A DNA stretch of 64,000 nucleotides, taken from NCBI GenBank assembly GCA_021432635.1, contig MU270038.1:558001-622000 (forward strand), in the 5' to 3' direction. Origin of the DNA: Thozetella sp. PMI_491 (Eukaryota; Ascomycota; Sordariomycetes; Chaetosphaeriales; Chaetosphaeriaceae). Each line of letters begins with the position of its first letter. Positions within the stretch are counted from its first letter, which is position 1. Under the pieces are notes generated by a model, which did no database searches, was not told the DNA's origin, and saw only the letters and a program-made list of their open reading frames with translations. This document shows positions 11,333-23,520 of this stretch, piece by piece. The position numbers were made by a program, and so were the translations under genes.

Positions 11333-13954
11333 ATGGCGCCCAAGGCGGCCGCTGTCGATATTGCTGCTTTTGCGGCGACGCAGCGCACGCTGCTCGATGC
11401 GGAGCTACAGGCCGAGGTGGCCGAGACGGCCTCACTCGTCGCTGCCCACAGCCCCGCGGCCTTGCAGAGGGCTGGCGTCGCTCTCACCAACCTAGTTGTA
11501 AACGCCCAGCGGACAGGCCTTGGCGGAAAGACCGTCCTGGAGCTCGGGCCGGACGCCGCCACTGCTGGCTCAGATGCTGAGCTGCCTGAACACGGCATCC
11601 GCACTGGCGACATCGTACTGGTGGCAGAGCAGCCGGCCGGCAGCGCCAAAAAGCGCGAGGTCAAGGAGCTGGAGCGCAAGGGCGCCAAGGGCGTCGTGAC
11701 CAAAGTGGGCAAGGGCACTATTGGTGTCGCGCTGGACGAGGAGAGAGAGGATGTCGGCCTGAGTGGCCGTGTGTGGGCCGTCAAGCTGGCGGATGATGTC
11801 ACCTACCGACGGTAAGGGCGGTTCTCATATCTGTCTACGAGCGCCTGCCGTCCGATAGAAGGCAACCCTACCCTGGGGCGCGTTCTAGGCAAGACCGACA
11901 GAGAGCGCATGGCTGATGGGGAGGATAGGATGAACCAGACGATGGGAAAGCTCCAGGAGATGCCGGAGGCGGCGCAATCCATCTTCATCCGAGTCCTGTT
12001 CGGCCAGGCCTCGCCGTCACCCATTGGCCAGGACCTGAGCAATGATGCGGATGTGGGAAAGTTGGACTGGGTCGACCCGACTCTCAACGAATCTCAGAAA
12101 GATGCTATCCGCTTTGCGCTCAAGTCCAGCGAGATTGCTCTCATCCATGGACCGCCAGGGGCAAGTAGCCCCGGGACTTGCGGCGTGCCTGGTACCTAGG
12201 CTTACTCGAAACAGACTGGCAAGACACACACACTCATAGAGCTCATACTCCAGATGGTCAAGAGAGACCTTCGGATCTTGGTCTGCGGGCCTTCCAACAT
12301 CTCGGTGGATAACATTGTCGAGCGGCTCTCGCCGCACAAGGTGCCCATCGTCCGTCTTGGCCACCCAGCCCGGTTGCTCCCCTCCGTCTTGAGCCACTCC
12401 CTCGACGTCCTCACCCAGACATCCGAAGCCGGAGCCATCGTCAAAGACGTGCGCGCCGAGATGGACGCGAAGCAGGCGTCGATCCGCAAGACGCGCAACG
12501 GCAGGGAGAGAAAGGCAATCTACGCGGACCTCAAGGAGCTCCGAAAGGAGTATCGGGAACGCGAGCGTAGGTGCGTCAGCAACCTCGTCGGGGGAAGCAA
12601 GGTCGTGCTGGCCACCCTCCACGGCGCCGGCGGCTTCCAGCTGCGCAACGAAGAGTTTGACGTCGTCATCATTGACGAGGCTAGCCAAGCGCTCGAGGCC
12701 CAGTGCTGGGTGCCGTTGCTCTCGGCCAAGAAGGCCGTCTGCGCGGGCGACCACCTGCAGCTGCCCCCGACAATCAAGTCGCTTAACTCTAAGAGCAAGC
12801 CGAAAGCGAGGGAGGATGCAGGGCCCGGTACCACGAAGGGGGCGACCTTGGAGACGACCTTGTTCGACCGGCTCTTGGGGCTCCACGGTCCGTCCATCAA
12901 GAGGATGCTCACGACTCAGTACCGCATGCATGAGAAGATCATGCGATTCCCCTCGGACGAGCTGTACGAGTCCAAGCTTGTGGCTGCGGACGCGGTCAAG
13001 AGCCGGCTGCTCAAGGACTTATCCTACCCGGTCGGGGACACCGACGACACGCGGGAGGCTCTCGTCTTCATCGACACTCAAGGTGGCGACTTCCCGGAAA
13101 GGAACGAGGACGAAGAAGCAACCAAGAAGTCTCTAAGGAGTCTCCACGGCGAAAGCAAAAGCAACGAGATGGAGGCAGCCCTGGTTCGACAGCATGTGCA
13201 GTCGTTGGTCGAGGCCGGGGTTAGGCCAGAGGACATCGCCGTCGTGACGCCATACAATGCACAGGTATGCAGCCTCAGGGATGTCGGGCTCCCGACAGCT
13301 TTATTGCATTAAACTATAGCTCATGGGTTGCCACTGACACTTGGGATGAACAACCATGCAGCTAGCCGTGCTTGCCCCGCTGAAAGAGACATTCCCCGGA
13401 ATCGAGCTAGGCAGCGTCGACGGCTTTCAGGGCCGCGAGAAGGAGGCCGTCATCGTGACCCTCGTCCGGAGCAACTCCGACGGCGAGGTCGGTTTCCTGG
13501 GCGAGAAGCGACGCCTCAATGGTGAGTGCACTCCATTTCGGCCAAGCTGCCCGCGCAGACAGACATTTCGGAACCCCGGGCATCACAGCGGCACGAGTTA
13601 ATGCAGGGACCTAGTTGCGATGACACGGCCAAAACGCTCACTAACGATCATTGGAGACTCGGAGACGGTCAAAAAGTGAGTGACGACTACTTTCTTCTCC
13701 TTAGTCTTACAATCCCCCCCCCCCCCCTAGCAGGGTATATTTAGGCCTATCACCGACACTCGGCCGTGCACGGATGCGAGGCATGTTCCTCGTTTCCCAC
13801 ATTTGACACAGCTCGAGACGCGCCCTCGCCGGTCGCAGGAAGCTAGCTCAACTGACATGTGCGTAGGGGCAGCAAGTTCCTCCACAAGTGGATGTGTTTT
13901 CTCGAAGACAACGCGGACCTTCGATACCCGGACCTGGCGTCCCTGGCAGCATAA
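11333..13954 (+). CDS. hcs1: SF1B DNA/RNA helicase, Hcs1 / IGHMBP2 type
   Basis: There are six exons, join(11333..11811, 11929..12160, 12215..13264, 13362..13521, 13615..13675, 13867..13954), giving 689 aa. Yeast Hcs1 (DNA polymerase alpha-associated helicase A) and its relative IGHMBP2 are 5'-3' Upf1-like helicases. The N-terminal 160 residues form the beta-barrel region. Walker A is GPPGTGKT at 234-241 and Walker B is DEAS at 391-394. A stalk-like charged helix lies at about 318-357. GDHLQLPPT (motif III), TQYRMHEKI (motif IV), TPYNAQ and [20 protein letters not shown] (motif V) follow. After splicing the end reads [10 protein letters not shown], matching motif VI. The intron inside Walker A uses a GC donor. 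The final exons were fitted by homology; a poly-C tract lies in the last intron. Family is certain; the exact biological role is inferred. Confidence 0.92.
12161..12214 (+). other. GC-AG intron splitting the Walker A codon run of hcs1
   Basis: The exon ends CCA GGG and is followed by GCAAGT, the classical non-canonical GC donor. The acceptor is AACAG. Only this junction restores GPPG|TGKT; a nearby GT donor would not. The intron is 54 nt. Confidence 0.88.
13714..13727. repeat. Run of 14 C inside the last hcs1 intron
   Basis: This homopolymer C tract lies within intron 13676-13866. It may serve as a very long pyrimidine tract or simply be a slippage-prone run. Confidence 0.7.
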
Positions 13955-16900
13955 TGCGAACCGCCATAGAAGAGGCGAGGAATCCAGCATTCATGCGGAT
14001 GGGTGGACAATGGGGGGAAGGACCCAGTTTGAGCTTTATGCTCCAACAAGAAGAGAGGAAAAGAAGCAAGAAGCACAGGCGGCCTCTCTCCCACTCCTTT
14101 CTCGAGGCGGCTACTATCGCCAAGTAGGAAACCCGCTCGCAACCATCCCACGTCGCTCCCGCGCTCCTGGGCGCTTTCGTGAACCACGGATTTGTCCTGT
14201 GCATCAATGCAATCGTAGATTCGACCCACGAGAGTCGCCCCTTTGGTACAACAAAGTTTCGGTGCAGAGCCGGGCGGGAGCGGAAGCAGTGGCCCACCGT
14301 ACGGGAGTGGTTGAAGAAGGCGGCGCCAGAAAATCAGACGAATGACGAGATGGGCCCCCTGGCCATGTTTCAGGTTGCATCTGCGGGGACAGCGCCTTTC
14401 CCTTTCCCGGTCTTGCGAAATCTCCCTCCTACCCCTACCCGAGGCGAAAAGCGGGGTGTTGACATGGTTCTGTCTGGCCTCACACCCTTCTCCCAAGCCT
14501 TATACACTGTTGCTGTGTATAAGCCTCTCTCCCCTCCCCTTCCCCCCCCCCGGCGAAGGGCCGAAGCAACGACAGAACCTAGTCCTCTCGTAGAATTTAC
14601 GGGCCCAGAAATTGGTTCGAGAAAGCTGCCTTCTCGGTCTAGAGCGTCAGCAGCATCCTTCGGATGATATTCCACGTGGCCGCTGCCCCCCCCCCCAAAA
14701 GACTGGTCGTCAGCCGAAGCCTTACCTTTCTCACCGCATTCTTATCACCACAGCGAAGAGGCGGTCCGGAGAGCAGGCTGGATAGAGAGAGCCTTCTGCG
14801 CACCGCCTGTAACGGCGTTGCGGTCGTGTTTTGTACAATGTTTCGCGACGCTAACTCAGCGTAGCATTGGGCCTATCGATAGTATCATCACCATCACATC
14901 GGAGCATCTTTTCGTCATTATTGCTTCTGTGCGCGGGCTGCAACACAACCAGGCCGAGTCTGTCAGTGCAGTGTTTCGCTAGGCTCCGGGGGGGCCAGCG
15001 AGCTGGCGGCCGCGAATACGGCGGGGCTCCAGTTTTCCAGCGCCAAAAAGATCTCAGCAGGGGGGAATGCGGACCCAAATAGCAGCACAGTCTCACGAAA
15101 AGGCCCCCGAGCTTCAATGTCGGGTGTCCCTTGCGCGCGGCTGTGATTGCTTTAGGAGACATCGCCGCGCCGATGCAGGAGGTGAGAAGGATAGTCGGCC
15201 GTTGCGCTAGGGGGGCTTTGGAGGGGTCAGCCTGCATCTGCATGCTGCACTCCAACGCTGGACCTGATCGCTTCCACAGAAACGCAGTCGAATCATCAAA
15301 GCAAAACAGCAAGAGAGCGCGGCAGCCAGACGCGGGTTCGCAGGCGGCTAGACCGGCTTGCGCACCGCACCAAATATGCAGAGTCTCGGGCAGGCGGCTG
15401 GCCGGTCCTTCGTCCTTAGTGATGAGTTTTTTTTATTTATGCAAAGCTCGCCTATCATCCGCGGCCGACTCGGCGCAATGTGAAGAAACACAAGAGGGGC
15501 GAAGGGAGGGCTTGCTTGGGGGTGAGGCATTTTGCTTCGGACCCTGCGAGCCTTGAGCGCTGGGGGCCACCGCTTATTACTTGTCGAGGTTTTGGTTGCG
15601 CGCGGGAGAAACCCTACCTAAGGTGGGTAAGATAGCCAGCGTCGGGTGTTGACAATCTACATGTCCCCTTCGCACTACCAGAATTCTAGTCTGGATGGTT
15701 GCCCGATGAACATTCCACCATCCCTCCCACTCCCCTCCCACCCCTTCCTTCCCCCAAGGCCAGATGTCACCCCCAAAATTGACACTTAAGGTGGGGGAAG
15801 ATCTTAGGTGAAGAACCTGGGTGATATGACGACCAGCCGCACGGTTCCAAGCTCCCTGGGGAGATCAAACGGGTAGAAGAGGACACACTGGCGAGCTTCA
15901 CGAGCTTTGAGCGTCCCATGTTGGTTTCGCATAATGGGTCGCTTGGGCGGGACGGCGCTCCGAATGACGACGGCCGCGGATCGAGCCTTAACGCCCCTTG
16001 CCTGGCGTGCCTGGGTATGGGTTGCTACGCCACACAAGTCGAGAGGTTACAGCGAAGACGGAGAGACCCTCCCTTCCCTACACTTGGCTCTCTCCGGGGA
16101 GATGGTCGGGGCCCGTACCGTACGACTTTACTCTGTTCAGGGCTTTAGGCCGGTGCTACCATGTACTGTACTGCCGAGCAGCAGGTTCCACCAGCGTCCC
16201 TGCGGTGTTTTCGCTTGTTCGTGGAGTCTGACACTTGGAGAGTCAGCCTTCTCGAGCGAGTCTCACGGCCTCGGAGGGGGCCTGGAAGGATGTTGCGCAG
16301 TATGTTGTACCAGGTCACATTGATTTCGCGACGGCCCTTGAGGCGGCTGTACTGTGCTGTCCCACAAGGAGCATAAACCTGAATTCTAATACCTAGAGGC
16401 ATTGCGCAATTGATTGTCTGGTAGTCAATGCTTGGATCCCTGATATACCTCTCTATCTGCTTTCCACCTGCTTTTCACGGAGGCAGGGGTCGATGCTAGC
16501 GCGCCACGCTTTCCGGTTCCATAAGTTCCATTTCGGGTTGGGCTTACGATCCGCGGCCATCTCCCCTTTGAGTAGGCGGCAGCTGAGGAAAGTTTGAACT
16601 ACGAGCACGGCCTCAACGCCTCTCAGGAGGTGCGCGTTTTCAACCTTTCGAGGCTGAAGCCACAAAAGGCCGCTATTGTGGATCTCTGATGTCTTGCCTG
16701 GGTCTCGGGGTCCCGGGTTCAACCTTCGAGCGGGAACATGTCAAACAGAGGGCTAGAGCGCTGCTTGGATTATTAGTGCAAACGGTGGCTCTCCGTGGGT
16801 ATCACAGGGGCCATCCTGGCAGACTCCGCCATCGAGAACGCTATCTAGAATTGGGCCCAACTTGGGTGTTCCCCAAGGATTGTAGACCATGGTGAGCTTT

Positions 16901-19435
16901 ATTTTGGTGGTCGAGTAGCCTTCTTAGGCTCAAGAGATTAAAAGAAATGCGGAGGAGCACCGGGATGAACCGCGGCGCGGAAGGATTGTAGAAAAGGATT
17001 CCATGCTGCTACTAGGTCCCTTGGATTGAAGGGGGAAAATAAAAGTCCCGTCGATGCAGCAATGCAGCGGGGAAAAAAAAAGGATGAAGGGTCGCACAGC
17101 ACGAAGTAGATGCACGCCCATCACCAAAAAGCTCGACTTTGGCCCCCCCTCCCCTCTATGGGCTGCCGTCATTGCTTCTCTGATATCGGGGCACATGACC
17201 TCCATCCTCGAATGGCATCAGGGAGGAGGCGCCGCATGGCGCTCAAGATGTTATCTCAAACTCGGCCGTAGGCAGGGGTACAACGGCGGAACTAGGCATT
17301 GCATTACCGTCTTGGAGCCTTGGAATGCAGAAATTATGGAGGTGTGTGTGGATGCAGACAAGCAGGGAAAGAAGCCCCAGAGTGTGGTATTGCTCGCTCG
17401 CCACCTGGACCGGCTTTTTCAGCGATCCCATCACCAAGACTTCTTCCCGCCCACACCGACTTTTATGCACATTCTTCGGCCTCCCGTGACCGACCGTGGA
17501 CGGGCGATCCAAGCCGTCGTCAGTGCCCGAGACTTGGGCCAGGGGTCTCGGGCAAGGGCAAGCATGCCTCGCTGGCCGGGCGATTCTGGCCATGAGATCC
17601 TAGGTATCACAACATGCGCCGACGTAGCTTACTACCTAGGCATTTAAGGTAGTACGCAGGGCGGCCACCGTGCAAGGCGGATATCAGGTTGACGTTGGTC
17701 GACTAACCTGCGGCAGGCGGGATGATGTCGTCGATGGCCCGTTTGGGCCAACTAGCGGCAAGTCAGGTGCCGCCGCCGCCTCTTTCCCCGGCCGATCTTG
17801 CCGCTCAAATCTTTTTCGCAATCGAGCACCACTTTTATTTTCTGGCTCTTCCTCCTCCTACCAGCCGTCCGTCTTCGTCTCTGCGGCCATGCATAGAGCG
17901 GGCACCGGTGGCCCGTTCTAGCGCTTCTATCGACCGCATGACCCCTTTCGAGCTACGTAGAGCCACGCCAAACCTCATCTCCTCCGCCCGGCCCCCTCCT
18001 CCCCCCAGTCGGTGTCGACAAGCACGAACGAACACGAGCGAGGGGGCGGCCCAGGCTTTGGTGCAATGCCAAAGCCTCTCCGCACAGACGAGGCCAGCGA
18101 GATAGTCTCGACGGCAACCCATGCATATGTGCGTTCTCGATGTATTATGAACGCCTCAGCTCGTGTTGGGGGACCCCTCGATGCCTACCAAGATAAGCAA
18201 GAGACACCCCCCTTTCTCCACCCTGCGGGCATGGACGCGCACCCCCTCCCCCTCCCCCCCTCCACCCCGTCTCATCCGACCATCCCTGCCTGTCCAGGAT
18301 CATAGTAGACTGGGCGGACATGGTGGTGGTGGGCTAGTACGCTCTTGCTGTATGCGTACATTTTTGTGTTGTGGTCTGCGTCCGGAGCAAAGCAGGAGCT
18401 TTTTTGTCTGCCAACCTGTTGCTCCCTTGCCTCTCTCTTCTCTGGGCTCTCTATCCGCCTTCTTCCCCTCTCTCGGTCTGCCTTGGCCTTCTCTCTTTCT
18501 CTTTTGCTCCTGCCCCGATCCTCCGCTCTTTTTCTTTTTTCCCTTGGTCTTCGATTTCCCCAGCCCCTCTCTGCCGGCGTATTACTAGATTGTGCGCCGG
18601 CCGACTTGAGCACGCCCTCCCATTGGCGCCGGCTGCTCGTTTCATCCGTGTGGTCTGCGTGTCCGCCCGGCCGGCTCGTGTCCTGTTACTTGTTTATACC
18701 CCATCCAGCGGTGCTTCTCCTGCAGAAGCTGCCCAGAGCTGCAGCTCCGCGCCGAGCAGCTTCGGCCAACCGTCGCAGGAGCTGGCTCATGATACGTGAT
18801 GCGCCAGCCGGGGTCTCCCATGTTTCGCGAGCTCTCCGCTGCCCGTCCATAAACTGAACCTGGTCCCCTCGCCGTCGGTTGGCGCACCACGTCCTAGCCT
18901 CGTCGACTTTGGGCTGGCTCCATTCTTTTTTCCCTCCCCTCTCGACATCCCTCAGTAGAGCACCCACGGTCCAGCCGCAGGAGTCGCCTACCGGCCACCA
19001 CCTCGGCCTTCTCATTGATCGGCCGGGAAGAAGGGTCCTGGCAGCTCCTCGCATCCTGGCAACGCCTGACGACCCTTGAGTCCGTCCATCCATTCAGGTG
19101 TAAGACAGATCGCCGCATTGCTGGCCATGTGGACCGCGATATGATAGGGGCGAGTCGTCTGTGCTGAGAAAAGGAGAACGCTTGACCAGACACGAGGAAC
19201 CAAGACAACCAAACGAACCACCGGGGCAGGCTTTGTCAACCCGTCTTCATGCCAGATGGCTTGGAGGAGCTCGTGCCTTTATCAACCACCTCGGCCTCCC
19301 CCTTTCTCCCCCTCTCCCTACCTTTTCAACCTCTAGTACCGCCCGGCCGTCGCGGCTCCCCCTCGACAACGGTACAAGGAGCCTCGTGAACTGGGCCAGG
19401 CCGCACCGAGCCCGAGCCCCTCGCCGTGCGACAAG
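13955..19435. other. 5.5 kb region without a supported gene
   Basis: Open frames are many but short, overlap on all frames and lack recognisable domains. I could not build a spliced model for any of them. The part from about 17.7 to 19.4 kb is strongly C/T-rich on the plus strand, typical of the promoter and long leader of a fungal gene, and runs into the gene at 19436. A lineage-specific gene or a non-coding transcript could be missed here. Confidence 0.5.
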
Positions 19436-22051
19436 ATGCCTCTGTGGAAGTCAGGCTCCACCGCAAGCCGCCCCAAGACGGGCAATGCCAAGTCTATCAG
19501 AGGAACTATCTCGGGGCCCATCCCGATCCCCAACCCTCTGGACGACGACGAATTTCCTATCAGGAACCCAGGGACAAGCATAGCTGCCACGAGCCCGGCG
19601 CCGCATGATGACGAGTTCCCGATCCGCACCCGAGGTGCAGGGATCGCCAGCCCGGTGCCGCCGGAGACCGAATCGGAGGCGCCCATAGACCAACCAGCGG
19701 CAGAGCCAGCAGAGCCAGCGACGGACCCGGTGTCAGAACAAGAACTAGAACCGGACCAGGAGCCTGAATCTGAGCCTGAGCCAGAGGTCGAGCCCGAGTA
19801 TGAGCCGCTGCAGCCGCCGCCCGCTGACCCTTCGATCGCTGTAATTGTTCCAGAGATCAGTCCGGACATCACCCCAGAGGCCCTACCGGAGCAACCGCAA
19901 GAAGCCCCGCCCCTCCCACCTACAGATTTGACCGAGCTACCGGACCCGGTGGCTAGATCGTCTCCCCCCCGGGCCTCGCCGCCCCGGGGCTCGCCGCCGC
20001 GGACGGCACCTATCCGGCAATTTGCCCTATCCAGCTCCCCTCCGAAGGAGCGGGCCGAGGAACCTGCCTCGGACTTGCCCTTGAGGAGCCCTCGACTAAG
20101 AAACTCACCACCCCGCGCATATGTCCCCGCGCCTGCGCCCGCACCGGGACAAAGAATCAACCCCATGAATACCTATCGGTACTCGACGGTGAGCGAGACG
20201 CCAACGGGCCAAACGGCCCAGAGTAAAGATAGGGATACCCCTGCACGAAAGAAGTCAACACTGCGGTCGACATTCAGCAAGCTCTTCGGGCGCAAGAAGA
20301 AGAAGAGCAGCGGGAGCCCAGATAACCGTGCATCTGCACATATCTCTGAGCTCCCGACGTCATCGCAGCATCATAGTGTGAGTGCCTCGCCTGTATGTCT
20401 TTGTGGTGGCCAGGGGGGTCTAACATTGCTCGCGCAGGACCCGACCGCCCTCAGCCGGGTGAAGGAAGGCGAGCCCAAACGCTCTGCTTCGCTCCCCATT
20501 ACCGAGTTTGATCGCCCCTTACGTTCGCATTCCATAGGTCCGGATGACATAATCGCCATCGAGAGTGCGCGAGACTCCCTCCAAGCCGATTCGCGGCCTG
20601 TGAGGAGACGGGCCGCCACCGCAACTACCAGCCGGCTATACCTACAGCCCCGCCGCGACGTAGAATGGGGTGGCGGGCTGTCGCCGCGGCCTGCTAGCAC
20701 CCAAGGACGCGGCAGTGGAGTCGTGCTAGGCGAGGAACACCCCGATGAGATCGGCCGCGCCATTACGAGTGATAATGACAATGCGAACGGTCACCGGCGC
20801 CGATCCCGTAGCCTCTCCGGCCTGAACGACTACGTTAGTGGTCGGGCCGGAGTGCGCCGGCGAAGCGATGAGATCCGATATTGGCGAGAGTCGTACGACC
20901 CTGGGTTTATGTCACCGCTGTCATCGAATGCGCAAGAGGATAACGACACGACCGGTGGCTTAGACGTGGACCCCGAGTCGCCCCTGGACGCGCGCCCACC
21001 CAAGACGCCGCCCCAGCCTTTCAACTTTGGCTCCATCTCCAAGGATATGGTTGGCATGAAGATTACGCAGGCGGCGAGTATCGACACCCGCATTGGCAGC
21101 CTTGAGGCTCGAACACAGAAGATCGAGCGGGTGGTCAACCAGCTCTGCCACTCAGTTCCTGGCTTCAAGTCGCCCTTGGCCGATAGCTCAGCCCGTGCCG
21201 GATCTTCCCAGCTGCTCATCGGAAACGATCAGCCCGGCTTCGCATTCACTACTGCGGCGCCACCCATGATTCCCGCCATTTATCAGGCGAAGGGCACATC
21301 ACGGTATAGCAGCTCGCGGCACTCGGTAGAGACGGACGCGCACTCACAGACCTCGTTTGGGGATGCTCCAACATATATCGGCTCCCTGCACCCTCCCTCC
21401 TCGTCGGCCACGCAGTCCCAGTCACTCACCAGCACGGCACCCCCAGCCGTCAGCCCTCTCCACCGCCCCACTTCGACATCAACCGTCCGCGGAGCCGCTA
21501 GTCTGCCAACCATGGGGCGCGATGCTGGCGACGGTGGTCCTCCCACGGCGGAGGACCACTCGTCGCTTGTTGCGCAGCTCGAGGCCGAGCGCGCCGCTCG
21601 CCTAGCCCTCGAAGCCCAGGTCAAGAAGTTGTCGGAACGCTTGAACGCGCTATCCACTACCATGTTCGCCATGATCGGTGGCCCTGCCAAAAGCCGATCT
21701 CAGGAGCGTTTAGCACCACCAGTCCCCTCTGAGCCGGTCCCGAAGCCCCCTATCCCGAGCTCGCACGGGGTAAAGACCCTCTCGGTATTTGAAACCTCGG
21801 ACGATGAGGACAACGGGAAGAAATTGAATGTCAAGAGCCCTCAGGATGACGAGAAGACAGACGACGAGAGCGTGCCTGACGACTTCCAGACGCCCCGGGA
21901 AGATAGGTACCCTCCGCAAATCTACGGGGCCTTCGGTGAAGAGCTGCGTGACGACGATGTCGAGGACGATGACCCAAAACGCAAGAAGGCAGCTCGCACG
22001 CTGAGTTTGAGCCAGTTGACGCTCAAGAAGGGGGTGCAGGCGCAGGTTTAG
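19436..22051 (+). CDS. Large disordered acidic, proline-rich fungal protein, function unknown
   Basis: The frame is open throughout (871 codons) but contains a good 60-nt intron at 20378-20437. I therefore propose join(19436..20377, 20438..22051), giving 851 aa. Residues 35-64 carry the motif DDEFPIR twice. Residues 85-125 are rich in Glu and Pro, with repeated PPRxSPP elements near 180-190. A basic KLFGRKKKKSS patch lies near residue 288. A conserved-looking helical block with NFGSISKDMVGMKITQAAS follows, then a short coiled coil around residues 695-735 beginning LVAQLEAERAARLALE, and an acidic tail ending in a KRKKAARTLSLSQL segment. I do not recognise a named family; it looks like a regulatory or scaffold protein of Pezizomycotina. 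Clear start: ATG after a long C/T-rich leader. Confidence 0.8.
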   Translation: MPLWKSGSTASRPKTGNAKSIRGTISGPIPIPNPLDDDEFPIRNPGTSIAATSPAPHDDEFPIRTRGAGIASPVPPETESEAPIDQPAAEPAEPATDPVSEQELEPDQEPESEPEPEVEPEYEPLQPPPADPSIAVIVPEISPDITPEALPEQPQEAPPLPPTDLTELPDPVARSSPPRASPPRGSPPRTAPIRQFALSSSPPKERAEEPASDLPLRSPRLRNSPPRAYVPAPAPAPGQRINPMNTYRYSTVSETPTGQTAQSKDRDTPARKKSTLRSTFSKLFGRKKKKSSGSPDNRASAHISELPTSSQHHSVSASPVCLCGGQGGLTLLAQDPTALSRVKEGEPKRSASLPITEFDRPLRSHSIGPDDIIAIESARDSLQADSRPVRRRAATATTSRLYLQPRRDVEWGGGLSPRPASTQGRGSGVVLGEEHPDEIGRAITSDNDNANGHRRRSRSLSGLNDYVSGRAGVRRRSDEIRYWRESYDPGFMSPLSSNAQEDNDTTGGLDVDPESPLDARPPKTPPQPFNFGSISKDMVGMKITQAASIDTRIGSLEARTQKIERVVNQLCHSVPGFKSPLADSSARAGSSQLLIGNDQPGFAFTTAAPPMIPAIYQAKGTSRYSSSRHSVETDAHSQTSFGDAPTYIGSLHPPSSSATQSQSLTSTAPPAVSPLHRPTSTSTVRGAASLPTMGRDAGDGGPPTAEDHSSLVAQLEAERAARLALEAQVKKLSERLNALSTTMFAMIGGPAKSRSQERLAPPVPSEPVPKPPIPSSHGVKTLSVFETSDDEDNGKKLNVKSPQDDEKTDDESVPDDFQTPREDRYPPQIYGAFGEELRDDDVEDDDPKRKKAARTLSLSQLTLKKGVQAQV
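20378..20437 (+). other. Probable in-frame, stop-free intron (60 nt)
   Basis: It has a donor GTGAGT, a branch-like TCTAACA and acceptor CGCAG. Length is divisible by three and there is no stop, so retention would add 20 residues rich in Cys and Gly. The unspliced frame therefore looks like one exon. Confidence 0.75.
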
Positions 22052-23520
22052 TGGTCCATCTTTTGGGAGGATGAGTTGCCCGCGGTAACGCCTAATGTCT
22101 TTTTCACGTCTGACGTTGTCATGAACGACCTACGCGTACGCCATTCGGAGTTGAGAGTTTTGTTGAACAACCTAGCGAATCAGCGGTGATGGATTTTACC
22201 GCGGCCGCCCGCCGCGTTTCTCTTCTTTGCGCTTCCGAAACCTTCGCCCCTTGCATTATCGCCTACCCCGATTTATACCTCGGTTCCAGTCCCAGCGACG
22301 CACACATGGACGTCCTATTTCTTTCAACTTGTCTGTACATTAAATATATACCAACTTTTTTTTTTGTTTCTTTTCGTCTAGCGGCATATCTAAGGCGCGA
22401 ATCCTCCTCGGTCTACTCAGCGAGATCAATATCAAGCAAGCCAACATCGTTGGTTTTCCTCCATTCGTTTCTACCTACCTCCGGCTCCTTTTCCTTCAAA
22501 ATGTACACGTGCTTCTTCGTACTATACCATCCAGGAACGAGATTCTGGGAATTCAATTCAGTTGCATTGCCAAGATATCCCCTGTCATTCTAAGCGGTAG
22601 TGGATAGGCCCCGCGGGTTTTGCTGTGCATGTTTACTTAGTGTTGAATCGGCATTGAGTCGTGCTATTTTGGCCCTTTCTGCCTGGCAGCTGTTAAAGTT
22701 TTTACCTGCCTGCATCCCTGGGATGGTAATACCTAACAATCCAGTGTATTTCGATGTGGCAGGGTTATGTCTACTCTATGTTGTGCTCTCGCGTCGTGAA
22801 GACCAACGGTCTGCTACCCTTTCGTGCCTAGTCGAACTGGAGCTTGTTTGCTATAGTATACTCATTTCAGGGGAACCTCAGCCATTGTACAATGTAATAC
22901 AGCGCGACCACCCGACGGCCCCTGACCACTTGCCGTCTGTGGCACAGTCTAGTGACCTGAAAGCTTGATCTAGCTCGTAGGGCAAAGCTAGTAAAGTTGG
23001 ATGGGCTGGAGTCTCAGTGGGTGTTAGATGACGTTAATACAGTCCGGGAGCGTGGGTGGTTTATACATTGGCTTCGTTGAAGCTGGGATCGAATAGCCTC
23101 TTATCATCGAGACCAAGCAGTTCATTAAACCTTTACCAGGATCAAGCACTCAAGAGATCGTCATCTGTGATTTGGAATATATTAAAACAGCCATTATTCA
23201 TTACAGCAACCCACTGTAAAGCTAGGAGTGTCTAAACACTCGACTGTCCTAGGCTTGGCAGGCCACTACGAGAAAGAGAAGAGAAAGAAGAAACCCTTCC
23301 AGTGCGTAATGGTATCATCGCTGGCCATGCTCATCTCGATCCAATCGTACAACCTGCTCCAGTTCCCCCAAAAGTTTGCTCCAGTTCCGTGGCCTAGTGT
23401 ACTAGGTATTGCGAACCAGTGCGTCGCCAATCCAGCAAGCTGCGCCGACGCCATACAAAACAGAAGCTAAGGCGGCCGTCCCGTCGTCCTTCATCACTTC
23501 ATCAGACATCCCGCCGGAGC
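22052..23520. other. Intergenic between convergent genes
   Basis: Both flanking stop codons face this 1.47 kb. It is less GC-rich than the rest and contains T-rich runs, as expected for 3' UTRs. The open frames at 22186-22593 and 22600-22968 have no protein-like features. Confidence 0.55.

Noticed and set aside
12017-12931. 304-codon open frame on the minus strand
   Set aside because: It is antisense to hcs1 exons, which carry all helicase motifs.
16700-16740. GGTTCAAC string resembling a tRNA B box
   Set aside because: No A box or cloverleaf can be drawn around it.
17054-17647. 197-codon open frame on the plus strand in the gene-poor stretch
   Set aside because: Composition is not protein-like, no hydrophobic or domain pattern, and no splice-extended model. 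I could not support it.
18345-18857. Overlapping C/T-rich frames (170 and 142 codons)
   Set aside because: They reflect the pyrimidine-rich leader or promoter before the gene at 19436; Ser/Leu/Pro-rich translation is a composition effect.
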